This document shows, one piece after another, positions 18,304-29,695 of a stretch of 64,000 bases of DNA. Within the stretch, counting starts at the first letter, position 1. Each line of letters begins with the position of its first letter. The notes under the pieces are model-generated. The model did no database searches, was not told where the DNA came from, and saw only the letters and a program-made list of their open reading frames with translations. The DNA comes from Bacillus testis (GTDB lineage: Bacteria > Bacillota > Bacilli > Bacillales > DSM-1321): positions 3,114,981-3,178,980 of the forward strand of contig NZ_LN851186.1 of NCBI RefSeq assembly GCF_001243895.1, read 5' to 3'. A program made the position numbers and the translations under genes.

Positions 18304-20718
18304 TTACCCGCGCAGTTCTGCTCCGGCTTTTTCTTTAACGGCTTTTAATACTTTTTCATGTGCCTTTGTTACTTCTTCATCTGTCAATGTTTTGGCAGGG
18401 TCGAAATATTTTAAAGAGAATGCAATGGACTTCTTGCCTTCTTCCATGCGGTCCCCTTCGTATAGGTCGAAGACAGCCACATCTTTTAAAAGCTTTCCTC
18501 CCGCTTCAATGATGATATTTTTTATATCACCGGCAATTGTTTCTTTATCCAGCACAAGTGCGATATCTCGTGTGATAGACGGGAAACGAGGAATGCTTTC
18601 GTATGCGATCGGCGCTACATCCGCATTCAGCAATGCTTCAAGCGACAATTCAAATACATATGTTTCTTTAATATCATGCTGTTGTTCAACCGTAGGGTGA
18701 ACTTGGCCTACATAACCGATATACTTGCCATCCAAGGAGACAGCTGCTGTTCGGCCCGGGTGCATGCCTTCTACTTCGGTTGCAGCAAATGTAATTCGGC
18801 CAGCTACGCCCAATTTTTTGAACAAGCCTTCAAGGATTCCTTTAGCAACGAAGAAATCCAATTGTTTCTTCTCGCCTTGCCACAGCTGAGTATGCCATAC
18901 ACCAGTGATTGCACCGGCTACATGCTCTCTTTCTTCCGGCAATGCTTCGCCTTCTGTTTGAAGGAAAACAGTTCCTGTCTCGTATAAAGCAACAGAATCA
19001 TTCTGTCTGGCAACATTATATTGCAACGCTTCAAGCAATTGCGGTACGATACTTTGGCGAAGGACGCTGCGTTCTTCACTCATTGGCATCGCCAATTTGA
19101 CGGTATCGCCTTTTTCAATGGCAAAGGCAGTCGCTTTTGTTGCTGATGTTAACGCATAGGACACTGCTTGGTATAACCCTGCTCCTTCAAGGAAGCGGCG
19201 GACGATTCGGCGTTTCGCTTGGTATGGAGACAGTTTTCCAGCAGTTCCTGATGCTGCAGGAAGTGTTTTAGGAATGTTGTCATAGCCATACAGACGGGCC
19301 ACTTCTTCCACTAAATCCTCTTCGATTGTAATATCGCCTCGGCGAGTAGGAACGGTCACTGTTATAGTGCTGCCTTCCACTGTGCTTTCAAATTTTAAGG
19401 CAGAGAAGATGTCCTGCACTTGTTCCATTGATAAATCAGTGCCTAATAAGGTATTGATTTTCTCAATTGTGATGGAAACAACAGCCGGTTCCACAACAAG
19501 CGTATCCACTTCCACTGTTCCTTCCAGAACTGTTCCCCCTGCATATTGTTCCATAAGCGCTGCTGCACGTTCAGCAGCCGCACGTACACGCTCTGGATCA
19601 ACACCTTTTTCATAACGGGCACTTGCTTCGCTGCGAAGGGCATGGTCTTTTGATGTTCTGCGTACAGAAGCAGCAGAGAAATAGGCAGATTCAAGCAACA
19701 CAGTTGTTGTGGAATCGCTCACTTCTGAATTTGCTCCACCCATTACCCCGGCAAGTGCAATCGGTTCTGAGCCATTTGTGATGACCAATTGATGCGGCTG
19801 CAGTTTACGTTCAGCATCATCCAATGTAACCATTGTCTCGTTTTCTTTCGCAGTGCGGACAACGATTTCTTTTGAGCCGATTTTGTCGTAATCAAAAGCA
19901 TGCAACGGTTGGCCGTATTCAAGCAAGATATAATTGGTGATGTCGACGATATTATTGTGTGGGCGGATGCCGCTGGCCATCAACGTTGTCTGCAACCATA
20001 AAGGCGATGGTCCGACTTTAACGTCTTTAATCACTTTTGCCGTATACAAAGGATTTGCTTCTTTGTCCTCAACCTTAACCGAGATGTAATCAGCGGCTTT
20101 TTCATCTCCCTCAGATACTGAGTGCTCCGGCCATTTTACCTCTTTACCAAGGATGGCACCCACTTCATAGGCAACACCAAGCATACTTAGGCAATCAGAG
20201 CGGTTCGGCGTCAAGCCCAGCTCAAGAATCTCATCATTCAGTCCGAGTTGTTCAAGCGCATCCGTGCCCACTTCAACATCATTAGGGAAAACAAAAATGC
20301 CCGTGCTGTATTCTTTTGCAATCAGCTTGCTTTCAATGCCCAGCTCTTGCAGGGAACAAATCATTCCATGGGAAGCTTCGCCGCGCAATTTTGCTTTTTT
20401 AATTTTGAAATTGCCAGGAAGAACAGCTCCGACAGTTGCGACTGCCACCTTTTGGCCTTTATCGACGTTTGGCGCGCCGCAGACAATTTGGACGGGTTCT
20501 TCTGCGCCGATGTCCACTTGGCAAATATTCAGTTTATCCGCTTGCGGGTGTTTTACTTTTTCCAGTACGTGTCCGACCACAACGCCTGATACGCCTTCAC
20601 TCTTCTTGTCGACACCTTCTACTTCGATGCCGCTCTTTGTAATTTTCTCTGCCAATTCATTTGCAGAGATACCTTCTAGATCAACATATTGTTGAAGCCA
20701 TTTATATGAAACAAACAT
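18304..20718 (-). CDS. pheT: Phenylalanyl-tRNA synthetase beta subunit
   Basis: Forms the (alpha-beta)2 PheRS that charges tRNA-Phe and carries the editing site. The 804 residues contain the N-terminal EMAP/OB tRNA-binding domain (about 40–150), the B3/B4 editing domain (about 210–390), B5 (about 405–475) and the C-terminal FDX anticodon-binding domain (about 710–804, [13 protein letters not shown]). Length matches B. subtilis. It starts 19 bases after pheS and is expressed with it from the T-box controlled promoter. Confidence 0.98.
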   Translation of the reverse strand: MFVSYKWLQQYVDLEGISANELAEKITKSGIEVEGVDKKSEGVSGVVVGHVLEKVKHPQADKLNICQVDIGAEEPVQIVCGAPNVDKGQKVAVATVGAVLPGNFKIKKAKLRGEASHGMICSLQELGIESKLIAKEYSTGIFVFPNDVEVGTDALEQLGLNDEILELGLTPNRSDCLSMLGVAYEVGAILGKEVKWPEHSVSEGDEKAADYISVKVEDKEANPLYTAKVIKDVKVGPSPLWLQTTLMASGIRPHNNIVDITNYILLEYGQPLHAFDYDKIGSKEIVVRTAKENETMVTLDDAERKLQPHQLVITNGSEPIALAGVMGGANSEVSDSTTTVLLESAYFSAASVRRTSKDHALRSEASARYEKGVDPERVRAAAERAAALMEQYAGGTVLEGTVEVDTLVVEPAVVSITIEKINTLLGTDLSMEQVQDIFSALKFESTVEGSTITVTVPTRRGDITIEEDLVEEVARLYGYDNIPKTLPAASGTAGKLSPYQAKRRIVRRFLEGAGLYQAVSYALTSATKATAFAIEKGDTVKLAMPMSEERSVLRQSIVPQLLEALQYNVARQNDSVALYETGTVFLQTEGEALPEEREHVAGAITGVWHTQLWQGEKKQLDFFVAKGILEGLFKKLGVAGRITFAATEVEGMHPGRTAAVSLDGKYIGYVGQVHPTVEQQHDIKETYVFELSLEALLNADVAPIAYESIPRFPSITRDIALVLDKETIAGDIKNIIIEAGGKLLKDVAVFDLYEGDRMEEGKKSIAFSLKYFDPAKTLTDEEVTKAHEKVLKAVKEKAGAELRG

Positions 20719-20737
20719 CTTCTTTTCCCTCCTCTGA

Positions 20738-21784
20738 TTATTGTCCTTCGTAACGGTCGAATTGTTTCAGGAATCGGATATCGTTGCTGTAGAAATGTCT
20801 GATATCATCAATTCCGTATTTCAACATAGCAATGCGCTCTACGCCCATTCCGAAAGCAAAACCTGAATATACCTCTGGATCGAAGCCAGCCATTTTCAAT
20901 ACATTTGGATGCACCATTCCCGCTCCAAGAACTTCGATATAACCGGTGCCTTTACATACATTACAGCCTTTTCCGGCACAGATCTTACAAGAAATATCCA
21001 CTTCGACCGATGGCTCAGTGAACGGGAAGAAACTTGGGCGCAGGCGAATCATACGGTCCTCCCCAAACATTTTCTTCGCAAACACTTCAAGTGTGCCAGA
21101 CAAATCGCTCATGGCGATGTTTTTATCTACTACAAGGCCTTCAATTTGCATGAATTGGTGTGAGTGGGTCGCATCATCGTTATCGCGGCGGTACACTTTT
21201 CCCGGGCAAATAATTTTAACAGGGCCCTTGCCATCATGATTTAGCATGGTTCTCACTTGTACAGGAGAAGTATGGGTCCGCATCAATGTTTCTTCAGTAA
21301 TATAGAAGCTGTCCTGCATATCGCGTGCCGGATGTCCTTTAGGGAGGTTCAATGCTTCAAAATTATAATAGTCCTGCTCCACTTCAGGTCCTTCAGCCAC
21401 TTCATATCCCATTCCAATAAACAGGTCTTCAATCTCTTCAATGATTTTAGTCAGCGGATGAGGATTGCCGGCTTTGACTGTATAACCCGGCAATGTAACA
21501 TCGATTTTTTCCTTGGCCAATTTGGCTGCGACAGCCGCTTCTTCAAGCTGTGCTTGTTTCTTTTCGATGCTTCCACCGATCGCTGCGCGCACTTCATTGG
21601 CTAATGCCCCCATTTTAGGGCGTTCCTCAGCCGATAATTTACCCATACCGCGAAGGACCTCTGTAATCGGCCCTTTTTTTCCAAGGTAAGCAACACGTAC
21701 ATCATTCAATTCTTTAAGATCAGAAGCCACTTCAATTTTTTGCAGCGCTTCTTCCTGCAGTTTTTTCAACGTTTCCTGCATCAT
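20738..21784 (-). CDS. pheS: Phenylalanyl-tRNA synthetase alpha subunit
   Basis: Catalytic class II subunit of PheRS. The N-terminal coiled coil (about 1–85) is followed by the catalytic core with motif 2 around [14 protein letters not shown], an unusual inserted cysteine cluster [16 protein letters not shown] (about 285–300) and motif 3 [14 protein letters not shown]. The ATGATG at 21784/21781 follows AAAGGAGG; reading back to 21841 would add residues that are not conserved. 348 residues. First gene of pheST, downstream of a T-box. Confidence 0.97.
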   Translation of the reverse strand: MMQETLKKLQEEALQKIEVASDLKELNDVRVAYLGKKGPITEVLRGMGKLSAEERPKMGALANEVRAAIGGSIEKKQAQLEEAAVAAKLAKEKIDVTLPGYTVKAGNPHPLTKIIEEIEDLFIGMGYEVAEGPEVEQDYYNFEALNLPKGHPARDMQDSFYITEETLMRTHTSPVQVRTMLNHDGKGPVKIICPGKVYRRDNDDATHSHQFMQIEGLVVDKNIAMSDLSGTLEVFAKKMFGEDRMIRLRPSFFPFTEPSVEVDISCKICAGKGCNVCKGTGYIEVLGAGMVHPNVLKMAGFDPEVYSGFAFGMGVERIAMLKYGIDDIRHFYSNDIRFLKQFDRYEGQ

Positions 21785-21885
21785 GTTTTCCTCCTTTAAT
21801 CCGGCTGCCGCCGGTTGTTGGTATTTTCTGATTGCCGGCATTGCCCTTTATAGTAATTGCGTTAGAAGCACAAGTCCGAAAACAT

Positions 21886-22155
21886 AAAAAAACCCCGTCC
21901 CATAAAAGGGACGAGGTAAATCGTCGCGGTACCACCCTTGTTGATGCACAAATAATCTGTACACTACTTCATTGCAATAACGGTTTTTTAACCGGGTGCA
22001 TCTTTACGCAGAATTCTGCGGTCCCGATGCCAGCTCGAGAGGTGAACTTCACTCTTCCATCCTTGTAAAAATGCTTTCAATCACGGCATTTTCTCCCTGT
22101 AACATCCGGCAAGAGCTACTTTTCTCTGTCAACGCTTTTCAATTATTCATTTCTC
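21886..22155 (-). ncRNA. T-box riboswitch, tRNA-Phe responsive, upstream of pheST
   Basis: The minus-strand leader carries the T-box core AGGGTGGTACCGCG (21925–21938) and a terminator of CCTCGTCCC with GGGACGGGG and seven T (21886–21917). Stem I shows an AAAGTAGC-type segment. A UUC (Phe) codon at 22044–22046 within GAAGTTCACC is the likely specifier. Uncharged tRNA-Phe would stabilise the antiterminator. The position directly upstream of pheS fits. Confidence 0.93.
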
Positions 22156-22160
22156 TTCAT

Positions 22161-22189
22161 ATTATAGTGAATTTCTGCGCAATATGCAA
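22161..22189 (-). promoter_or_regulatory. SigA promoter of the pheST T-box leader
   Basis: TTGCAT (22184–22189), 17 bases, TATAAT (22161–22166) on the minus strand. The predicted start near 22154 gives a leader of about 370 bases before pheS. Confidence 0.85.
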
Positions 22190-22206
22190 CAACCCGTGCG
22201 ATATTG

Positions 22207-22956
22207 TCACCCATTCTGCAGGCTGTACAACAAAATGCCGGCTGCCACTGTTACATTGAGTGATTCTGCTTGTCCATAAATAGGAATATACAGATTGCGG
22301 TCACATAGGCCAAGAACCTCAGCGCTAACACCATTGCCCTCATTACCGACTACCACGGCGAATGAATCGGATGCAGTCGCTTCCCGGTAATCGACAGCAT
22401 CCTGCAGCGAGGTCCCGTAAACTGTCATTCCCTGTTCCTGCAATTGTGGTATAAAGGTTGCCAAATCAGCTTTGACGACAGGGATATGGAAAATAGAACC
22501 CTGCGTGGAACGCAAAGACTTGCTATTATAAACATCAACGCATCCATGGCCGCATACCACTAAATCCATGCCGGCTGCATCAGCAGTCCGGATCAGTGTG
22601 CCGATGTTGCCTGGATCCTGGATGCCATCAAGCAATAATGCTTTTTGATATGTAAGATGTTCATACTTAATCGTTTCACAGACAGCAAATATTCCTTGTG
22701 ATGTTTCTGTTTCAGCCAATTCTTTTACAACTGCAGGCACCGTATTATATATCTCAATTCCATCAACATTCCATTTTGCCGGCAATTCCGCTTCCTCATC
22801 TTTGATAAGAGCGGTCACATTTGCATGTTTTAATGCTTCTTCGACCAAATGATAGCCTTCGACAAGGAATTGCCCCGCTTTATCGCGGCCTTTTTTACTC
22901 AATAATTTCTTCCATGATTTCACTTTATCATTCTGTACAGATTGAATGAACTTCAT
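22207..22956 (-). CDS. ysgA: SpoU/TrmH family RNA 2'-O-methyltransferase
   Basis: Probable rRNA or tRNA 2'-O-ribose methyltransferase using S-adenosylmethionine. A short N-terminal substrate-binding domain (about 1–90, KGRDKAGQFLVEGYHLVEEAL) precedes the knotted SPOUT domain with the three motifs LDGIQDPGNIGTLIRTADAAG, VVVGNEGNGVS and IPIYGQAESLNVTVAAGILLY (given here in short form). The ATG at 22956 is chosen; the GTG at 22968 overlaps the AAGGAG ribosome binding site. 249 residues, as in B. subtilis YsgA. The RNA target is not established. Confidence 0.92.
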   Translation of the reverse strand: MKFIQSVQNDKVKSWKKLLSKKGRDKAGQFLVEGYHLVEEALKHANVTALIKDEEAELPAKWNVDGIEIYNTVPAVVKELAETETSQGIFAVCETIKYEHLTYQKALLLDGIQDPGNIGTLIRTADAAGMDLVVCGHGCVDVYNSKSLRSTQGSIFHIPVVKADLATFIPQLQEQGMTVYGTSLQDAVDYREATASDSFAVVVGNEGNGVSAEVLGLCDRNLYIPIYGQAESLNVTVAAGILLYSLQNG

Positions 22957-23142
22957 CTTTTCATTCACTCCTTTTCTTCCGTCCGATTTAACCAGTATAG
23001 CCTAACTATTATACATAATAAATGCAGCTTTGAGAAAAAATAAAGGGAAATGGGCTGTCTATTGGAATCCTGTTCCCTTGGACAGTCTATTGAACCAATA
23101 TGTGGACTGAATATAAGGAAGTAAACACGAGGAGGATAACTT

Positions 23143-23352
23143 ATGAGTTTAAACTTGCGAAATGCCGTAATCCATAATGTTTCAGGAAATTCTCAAGAAC
23201 AACTGGAAAATACAATCGTGGATGCCATTCAGAGCGGTGAAGAAAAAATGTTGCCGGGCCTTGGTGTATTATTTGAGGTCATTTGGAACCATTCAACCGA
23301 TGAAGAAAAAAAGGAAATGCTGTATGCATTGGAGAGCGGATTGAAGAAATAA
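23143..23352 (+). CDS. sspI: Small acid-soluble spore protein I
   Basis: Minor SASP found in the spore core of Bacillus. The 69 residues match Ssp[18 protein letters not shown] then [31 protein letters not shown] ribosome binding site precedes the ATG. It should be transcribed by SigG late in the forespore; a TGAATA at 23106 recalls a -35, but no matching -10 was found. It confirms that the host forms endospores. Confidence 0.95.
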   Translation: MSLNLRNAVIHNVSGNSQEQLENTIVDAIQSGEEKMLPGLGVLFEVIWNHSTDEEKKEMLYALESGLKK

Positions 23353-23362
23353 ATATTTTCTG

Positions 23363-23406
23363 AAAAGGCATTGATAATGAATTTTTTATTGTCAATGCCT
23401 TTTATA
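23363..23406 (+). terminator. Hairpin terminator of sspI
   Basis: AAAAGGCATTGATAA pairs with TTGTCAATGCCTTTT (one mismatch) around an AT-rich loop, 10 bases after the sspI stop, followed by a short T-run. Confidence 0.8.
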
Positions 23407-23560
23407 ATGAGAGCACATTTAATCGAAACGCACTTCACTTGTATCGTAAAACTTCCTGTAATTCTAGAACAACAAAGCATTGTGTATTCAAACATTGGTG
23501 TTTATTTCAACTTTTACGAAAAACGTGGAAATAACTTACTATCCACCCTTTTATTTTATA

Positions 23561-23589
23561 TTTACAATCTTATAACAAATAGATACATT
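23561..23589 (+). promoter_or_regulatory. Probable SigA promoter of the first coiled-coil gene
   Basis: TTTACA (23561–23566), 17 bases, TACATT (23584–23589). An inverted repeat starts two bases downstream of the -10. About 80 bases precede the start codon. Confidence 0.55.
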
Positions 23590-23590
23590 T

Positions 23591-23629
23591 ACCTATGCGA
23601 TAAATCTACATCATATCGTTTACATAGGT
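23591..23629. promoter_or_regulatory. Inverted repeat at the start of transcription, possible operator
   Basis: ACCTATG (23591–23597) with CATAGGT (23623–23629), and inside it CGATA with TATCG. It covers the expected start site and early leader of the coiled-coil gene, so it could be an operator or a leader hairpin. The binding factor is unknown. Confidence 0.5.
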
Positions 23630-23667
23630 CAAATACATAAAAAAGGAAGGAAGTAGGAGAAAGAACC

Positions 23668-24333
23668 ATGATGTATTCAGCAGTAAAAGTAGTAGCAGGA
23701 GCAGTGTTAGGAGGAACGATCGTTTTATCAGCGTTAACTTGGGCTGGCGATGAAGACCTTAGCGCTGCAGTAACAAAAGGTGAATCTTTCAAAGAGAAAA
23801 CTATTCAAGTAATTGATAGCCTAAATGACACTAAAAATAAACTCAAAGAAACCGAGGGACTACTTGCTAATGCCGGATTAGAAAACGATGAGTTAACAAA
23901 AAGCATCAACGACCTAAACCAGCAACTTGGTGAACTTCAAAAAAATTATAATGAATTAGTAGCCAAGGATTCAGCTTCTAAAGCAGAAATTGAATCTCTT
24001 AAAGAACAAGTTGAAACTGCAAAAACTACAATCGGTTCTCTTCAAGATGAATTAGCTACAGTTAAAGCAGAAAAGGCAGAAACAGAAGAAGCTTTAAAGG
24101 CTGCGCAAGATAAGCTAAAAGAAATTGAAGAAAACTACGACAATCTTTATGAGGCTCTTGAATATACCAACGTAATAGTATTTGAGCGCTACCAGGAAAT
24201 CCAACGTCTTAATGACGAGTTAACCAAAGCAAATGAAGAAATTAAGAAAGCAAATCAAGCAGCTTCTGAACACAAAGATAATATGGACGAAGTGCTAGAT
24301 GAATCCATCTTTGATGAAGTATTAAGCAAATAA
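23668..24333 (+). CDS. Membrane-anchored coiled-coil protein, paralogue 1
   Basis: 221 residues, no family recognised. Residues 5–24 are a signal-anchor-like hydrophobic segment (VKVVAGAVLGGTIVLSALTW). The conserved boundary motif LTWxGxEDL, then FKEKTIQVI at about 43–51, is shared with the following gene. From about 52 to 205 the sequence is almost continuous charged heptads (E/K/L/A-rich), a long parallel coiled coil broken near residue 160 (YEALEYTNVIVFERYQ). The C-terminus is acidic. No cysteines or catalytic motif are visible. It is likely anchored with the coil outside or inside; topology is undecided. It is flanked by its own promoter and a terminator-like hairpin. Confidence 0.8.
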   Translation: MMYSAVKVVAGAVLGGTIVLSALTWAGDEDLSAAVTKGESFKEKTIQVIDSLNDTKNKLKETEGLLANAGLENDELTKSINDLNQQLGELQKNYNELVAKDSASKAEIESLKEQVETAKTTIGSLQDELATVKAEKAETEEALKAAQDKLKEIEENYDNLYEALEYTNVIVFERYQEIQRLNDELTKANEEIKKANQAASEHKDNMDEVLDESIFDEVLSK

Positions 24334-24347
24334 TAAATGTTCAACTA

Positions 24348-24378
24348 GGAAGGGGAGGGTTCGTCCTTCCCCTTTAAT
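24348..24378 (+). terminator. Hairpin between the two coiled-coil genes
   Basis: AAGGGGAGGG pairs with CCTTCCCCTT (one G-U) around TTCGT. The following T-tract is weak, so it may attenuate rather than fully stop transcription. Confidence 0.55.
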
Positions 24379-24437
24379 ACTAGAAAGAGGAGCTTATTTC
24401 CTTGTCAATTCGCATTATAAGAAAAGGAGAATAGAGC

Positions 24438-25016
24438 ATGCTTAAAACAACAATTGCAGGGGCAACATCTTTTGTCGCAGGAAGCGCACTTACGCTAGCA
24501 TTGACTTGGTCTGGAGCGGAAGATTTAAAAACAGTGGAACAAACAGCTCAATCTTTTCAGGAAAAAACAATACAAGTGATTAATAAGTATAAATCGCTTC
24601 AAACAGCAGCCATTCATTTAGAAACCGAATTAAACAACAAAGAATCGCTCAACAACCAATTAAAATCCGACTTGAATAATGTAAATGCTCAACTAACTAA
24701 ACTAAAGAACGAGAATGAAACATTTCAGGCTAATAAGACAGATGCTGCCATTCAAATTGATGACTTGAAACGTCAACTGGAAACAGCGAATTCTACAATC
24801 TTAGAATTAGAAAACAGGAAAAAAGAGCTTGAAGATGAAAATAATCCTTTACGAGCGGAACTAGACCAAGCAAAAGCATTGATCACCGAACTTCAAGAAA
24901 AAGCTAAGAACACCTCTAAAGAAAATATCCAAAGCGAAACACCTAAAGCTAATGCTGAAATCCCTCAAGTAAGCAAAGACTACCGAGCTAAGCATAGAAA
25001 TCATAAACAAGCCTGA
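24438..25016 (+). CDS. Membrane-anchored coiled-coil protein, paralogue 2
   Basis: 192 residues, same architecture as the preceding gene. It has a hydrophobic N-terminal segment (about 5–23, TIAGATSFVAGSALTLALTW), the LTWSGAEDL boundary, FQEKTIQVI at about 40–48, then long heptad repeats to about 158. The C-terminal 35 residues are a charged, non-coil tail (PQVSKDYRAKHRNHKQA). An AAAGGAGAATAGAGC ribosome binding site precedes the ATG. It has drifted far from paralogue 1 in the coil but not in the anchor-proximal motif, which suggests that motif is the functional contact site. Function unknown. Confidence 0.8.
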   Translation: MLKTTIAGATSFVAGSALTLALTWSGAEDLKTVEQTAQSFQEKTIQVINKYKSLQTAAIHLETELNNKESLNNQLKSDLNNVNAQLTKLKNENETFQANKTDAAIQIDDLKRQLETANSTILELENRKKELEDENNPLRAELDQAKALITELQEKAKNTSKENIQSETPKANAEIPQVSKDYRAKHRNHKQA

Positions 25017-25052
25017 TGAAACAGTTTCTGATGGTGTTTTTACAGAATAAAA

Positions 25053-25112
25053 GTAAACCACAAATAGACCTAAAGATTTCCAAACCATTTTTTAGATCTA
25101 TTTGCGGTTTAC
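25053..25112. terminator. Long inverted repeat between convergent genes
   Basis: Arms 25053–25074 (GTAAACCACAAATAGACC…) and 25091–25112 pair at 20 of 22 positions around a 16-base loop. It lies after paralogue 2 and after the peptide gene on the other strand, where a bidirectional terminator is expected. It lacks a good T-tract in either direction. Confidence 0.55.
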
Positions 25113-25234
25113 GCTATGGACTTCATACTTATACTCTATCAAATTGGAACGGCAAAGATTTACCGGACCCTCCATTGATTTCATTTAACCATTGCCTTTT
25201 CTTCCCTAGAACATATATTCATGCCCTCTAAAAA

Positions 25235-25351
25235 TCACATCTGTTGATGAATAGTCGGCAAAATAGGTTCATTAATCGGTCCCATCACATCTACTAGCAA
25301 AATGCTAACTATTAGAGTAGTCGCAACAAACAAGAGTTTTACAAACTTCAT
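25235..25351 (-). CDS. Candidate secreted signalling pro-peptide, 38 aa
   Basis: A 38-codon gene not visible at usual length cut-offs. It starts 21 bases after the XRE-TPR regulator stop, with a perfect AAGGAGAG ribosome binding site 7 bases before the ATG at 25351. The product has a short basic N-terminus (MKFVK), a hydrophobic secretion-type core (residues 6–22) and a polar C-terminal tail GPINEPILPTIHQQM. This is the layout of Bacillus NprX, PapR and Phr pheromone precursors, where the exported tail is cut to a 5–10-residue signal that re-enters the cell and binds the TPR regulator. The mature peptide cannot be fixed from sequence. The call rests on structure and position, not on sequence identity to a known pheromone. 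Confidence 0.75.
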   Translation of the reverse strand: MKFVKLLFVATTLIVSILLVDVMGPINEPILPTIHQQM

Positions 25352-25372
25352 CACAATCTCTCCTTCGCAAAA

Positions 25373-26572
25373 TTAATAAATTATTTTTTCCTGCACAGCA
25401 TGATGATCATTGGTTAGCTTTTTTTGATATTCAGAAAGAAGAAAGACATGTTGGTTTTCATCCAAAAACGGAATGGCTGTTTCGTCTAAAAAACGCTTTA
25501 ATTTATTCATTTTTCTGAAAATTAAATAGTGACTGATCTTAAATCGAATATAATTCGCTCCTTTCATTTCAATATTTCTCTCAACTCGTTCCAACACTTC
25601 AACCGCTTTTTGATGCTCATTGGTGAATATATAAATATTGGCCATATTAAGCAATGTTGCAATATACCATTCATTTTGGCTATTGGCCGAATATCTTATG
25701 CTGGCTTTATAATACTCAATCGCCTTCTCGCAATCATTTTGGCAATTGTGGAGAAACCCTCTATTATGAAGGATCATTGCTGTGCGTTTACCATTCTTTG
25801 ATAATTGGGAGGAGTTTAACAACCGATCAAACAACATTTCAGCTTCCCCGTATTGGCCGTTGACTGTCAATTGGATAGCAATTAATAGTTGGGCATCTAT
25901 CATTCTGAAAAAATTATTGTCTAGCTCAAACCGTTTGAGTGCGACGTTGGCATAATGGATGGCTAAAGCTGAATGATGCAAGTGGCTGTAAATTAATGAT
26001 TTATAATAGAAAAAATCTGAGGCTTCCAGGTAGGCAGGATGTTCTGTTGTTTGCAGTTCCTTAAATATGGACAAAGCGGCCGTGAATTTTCTCTCTTTTA
26101 TTAAATATAACGCAAAAAAATATTGGAATAAATAGGTCTCATGTTGGGAAAATTTTCTCTTCGATTTTTCAAGGTTTTGGATGCACACAGAGGCAAGCGC
26201 CGCCTGATCCATCAACAGATAGTATCTAAGTTTATAGAGTTCATATATATAGGCCAGGTTCGTACAGGCGATAAAATCTTCTCTCCCATGCAGTTGCTGG
26301 AATAGATGCGTTGCCTTCTCCTCGTGCATATTCAGCACACTCTCTAAAAATTGCTGCAGTAGATGTTTGATTTCTTCTATTGTTGATTTCTCCGTTTCCA
26401 ACTCTACTCCGAGCCTCTCAAAAAGCAAACTCAATGTTTCCATGCTTCCTTCTTTCGAGCCGTTTTCAATCTTGCTCAAATGGGTGATTGAACAAATTCC
26501 CCTGCATAAGGTTTCCTGTGTTTTATGCTGTTTTTTTCTGTGGAAATATACTAATCTACCGAAAGATTCCAT
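25373..26572 (-). CDS. XRE-HTH/TPR regulator of the RRNPP (NprR/PlcR-like) type
   Basis: 399 residues. The N-terminal helix-turn-helix (about 6–58) has the GICSITHLSKIENGSKEGS recognition region seen in peptide-responsive regulators such as NprR. From about 90 to 385 the protein is all helical with tetratricopeptide-like repeats (for example HNRGFLHNCQNDCEKAIEYYKASIRYS and NMANIYIFTNEHQKAVEVLERVERN). Length is near that of NprR. It is divergent from a neutral protease gene and followed by a 38-codon secreted-peptide gene. This is the arrangement of protease-controlling quorum-sensing systems. In NprR-like proteins the TPR domain binds the imported peptide and switches the protein to DNA binding. 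The family call is strong; calling it the NprR orthologue is inference. Confidence 0.85.
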   Translation of the reverse strand: MESFGRLVYFHRKKQHKTQETLCRGICSITHLSKIENGSKEGSMETLSLLFERLGVELETEKSTIEEIKHLLQQFLESVLNMHEEKATHLFQQLHGREDFIACTNLAYIYELYKLRYYLLMDQAALASVCIQNLEKSKRKFSQHETYLFQYFFALYLIKERKFTAALSIFKELQTTEHPAYLEASDFFYYKSLIYSHLHHSALAIHYANVALKRFELDNNFFRMIDAQLLIAIQLTVNGQYGEAEMLFDRLLNSSQLSKNGKRTAMILHNRGFLHNCQNDCEKAIEYYKASIRYSANSQNEWYIATLLNMANIYIFTNEHQKAVEVLERVERNIEMKGANYIRFKISHYLIFRKMNKLKRFLDETAIPFLDENQHVFLLSEYQKKLTNDHHAVQEKIIY

Positions 26573-28399
<1,827 letters not shown>

Positions 28400-28408
28400 G
28401 ATAACCAC

Positions 28409-28446
28409 TCAAAAAGCTCAGCGCCATTTTAGCGCCGAGCTTTTTG
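28409..28446. terminator. Bidirectional terminator between npr and ysdC
   Basis: AAAAAGCTCAGCGC pairs with GCGCCGAGCTTTTT (one mismatch) around a 7-base loop. A- and T-runs on both sides serve both convergent genes. Confidence 0.85.
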
Positions 28447-28447
28447 T

Positions 28448-29533
28448 TTATTCAAACGTAATTTTATTAACGGTTTCCCGGTCCAAACGTTTAATGACTT
28501 CTGTAATCAGTTTCACGGTGTTTTCATAATCATCACGGTGCAGAACAGCTGCATGTGAATGGATATAGCGGGTAGCGATCGTGATGCTTAAGGCAGGCAC
28601 GCCATTAGCAGTCACATGGATGGAGCCTGAATCTGTCCCGCCGCCAGGCATAGCATCGAATTGATAAGGAATATTCATTTCATCGGCCACGCCGGTTACG
28701 AAATCACGAAGGCCTTTATGGGATACCATGCTGGCATCATACAGGACGATTCCCGGCCCCTTGCCAAGCTTGCCCATCGCTTCTTTTTCCGTTACTCCCG
28801 GTGTATCTCCGGCAATGCCCACATCAACAGCGAATGCCAAGTCAGGCTGCACTTTAAAAGTTGCCGTTTTGGCACCGCGAAGCCCTACTTCTTCTTGAAC
28901 AGTCCCAACGCCGTAAACGATATTCGGATGCTGTTCCGTCTTCAGGTTTTTCATCACATCGATAGCGATTGCACAGCCGATGCGGTTATCCCATGCTTTT
29001 GCAAGCAGCATTTTAGGATTGTTCATGACAGTGAATTCAAAGTATGGAACGACCATATCGCCTGGCCGAACACCCCATTCTTTTGCTTCTTCAGCGCTGG
29101 ATGCACCAATATCGATAAAAATGTCTTTTATGTCTACCGGCTTTTTGCGTGCTTCTGCACTTAGAATATGAGGTGGTTTAGAACCCATGATGCCGGTCAA
29201 TTCACCTTTAGCCGTAAAAATGGTCACTCGCTGAGCAAGCATTACTTGGGACCACCAGCCGCCGACAGTCTGGAAATAGACGAATCCTTTTTCATCTATG
29301 CGTGTCACCATGAATCCTACTTCATCCATATGGCCTGCGACCATAATCTTGGGGCCGTTTTCATCTCCCGTTTTCTTGGCAATCAAACTGCCCAACCCAT
29401 CTGTTACGATTTCATCGCTGTATTCTTTTATGTATTTTGTCATCACTTCTCTGACTTCTTTTTCATTGCCTGGTATACCGTTTGCATCTGTTAAATCTTT
29501 CAGCATCGTTAGTGTTTGGTCTAATTGTGCCAT
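28448..29533 (-). CDS. ysdC: M42 family aminopeptidase
   Basis: Cytosolic di-metal aminopeptidase of the glutamyl aminopeptidase/PepA-like M42 family, which form large tetrahedral complexes for peptide turnover. The 361 residues show the metal-site segments [11 protein letters not shown] (about 66–76), [13 protein letters not shown] (about 180), [15 protein letters not shown] (about 210, catalytic Glu pair), [11 protein letters not shown] and the final [11 protein letters not shown] histidine (about 325–335). The second ATG (29533) gives the same N-terminus as the B. subtilis homologue. It marks the end of the accessory island. Confidence 0.93.
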   Translation of the reverse strand: MAQLDQTLTMLKDLTDANGIPGNEKEVREVMTKYIKEYSDEIVTDGLGSLIAKKTGDENGPKIMVAGHMDEVGFMVTRIDEKGFVYFQTVGGWWSQVMLAQRVTIFTAKGELTGIMGSKPPHILSAEARKKPVDIKDIFIDIGASSAEEAKEWGVRPGDMVVPYFEFTVMNNPKMLLAKAWDNRIGCAIAIDVMKNLKTEQHPNIVYGVGTVQEEVGLRGAKTATFKVQPDLAFAVDVGIAGDTPGVTEKEAMGKLGKGPGIVLYDASMVSHKGLRDFVTGVADEMNIPYQFDAMPGGGTDSGSIHVTANGVPALSITIATRYIHSHAAVLHRDDYENTVKLITEVIKRLDRETVNKITFE

Positions 29534-29695
29534 CATTCATTACCTCCCTTTTCAAACTATTCTCATTATACTACTTACCAGCATTCAACTGCTGCTGAAA
29601 TGTCTCTTAATTTCTTTCCGATCTGCTTTTTTATTTTGGCTCTTTATGCACAGAACCATCCACAAGAAAGCACACCCTTTTTCCAACCAGAAAAA

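Noticed and set aside
25235..26572. Arbitrium-type (AimR–AimP) phage communication system
   Set aside because: The gene layout is similar, but no integrase, repressor or other phage gene is near, and the divergent gene is a secreted protease.
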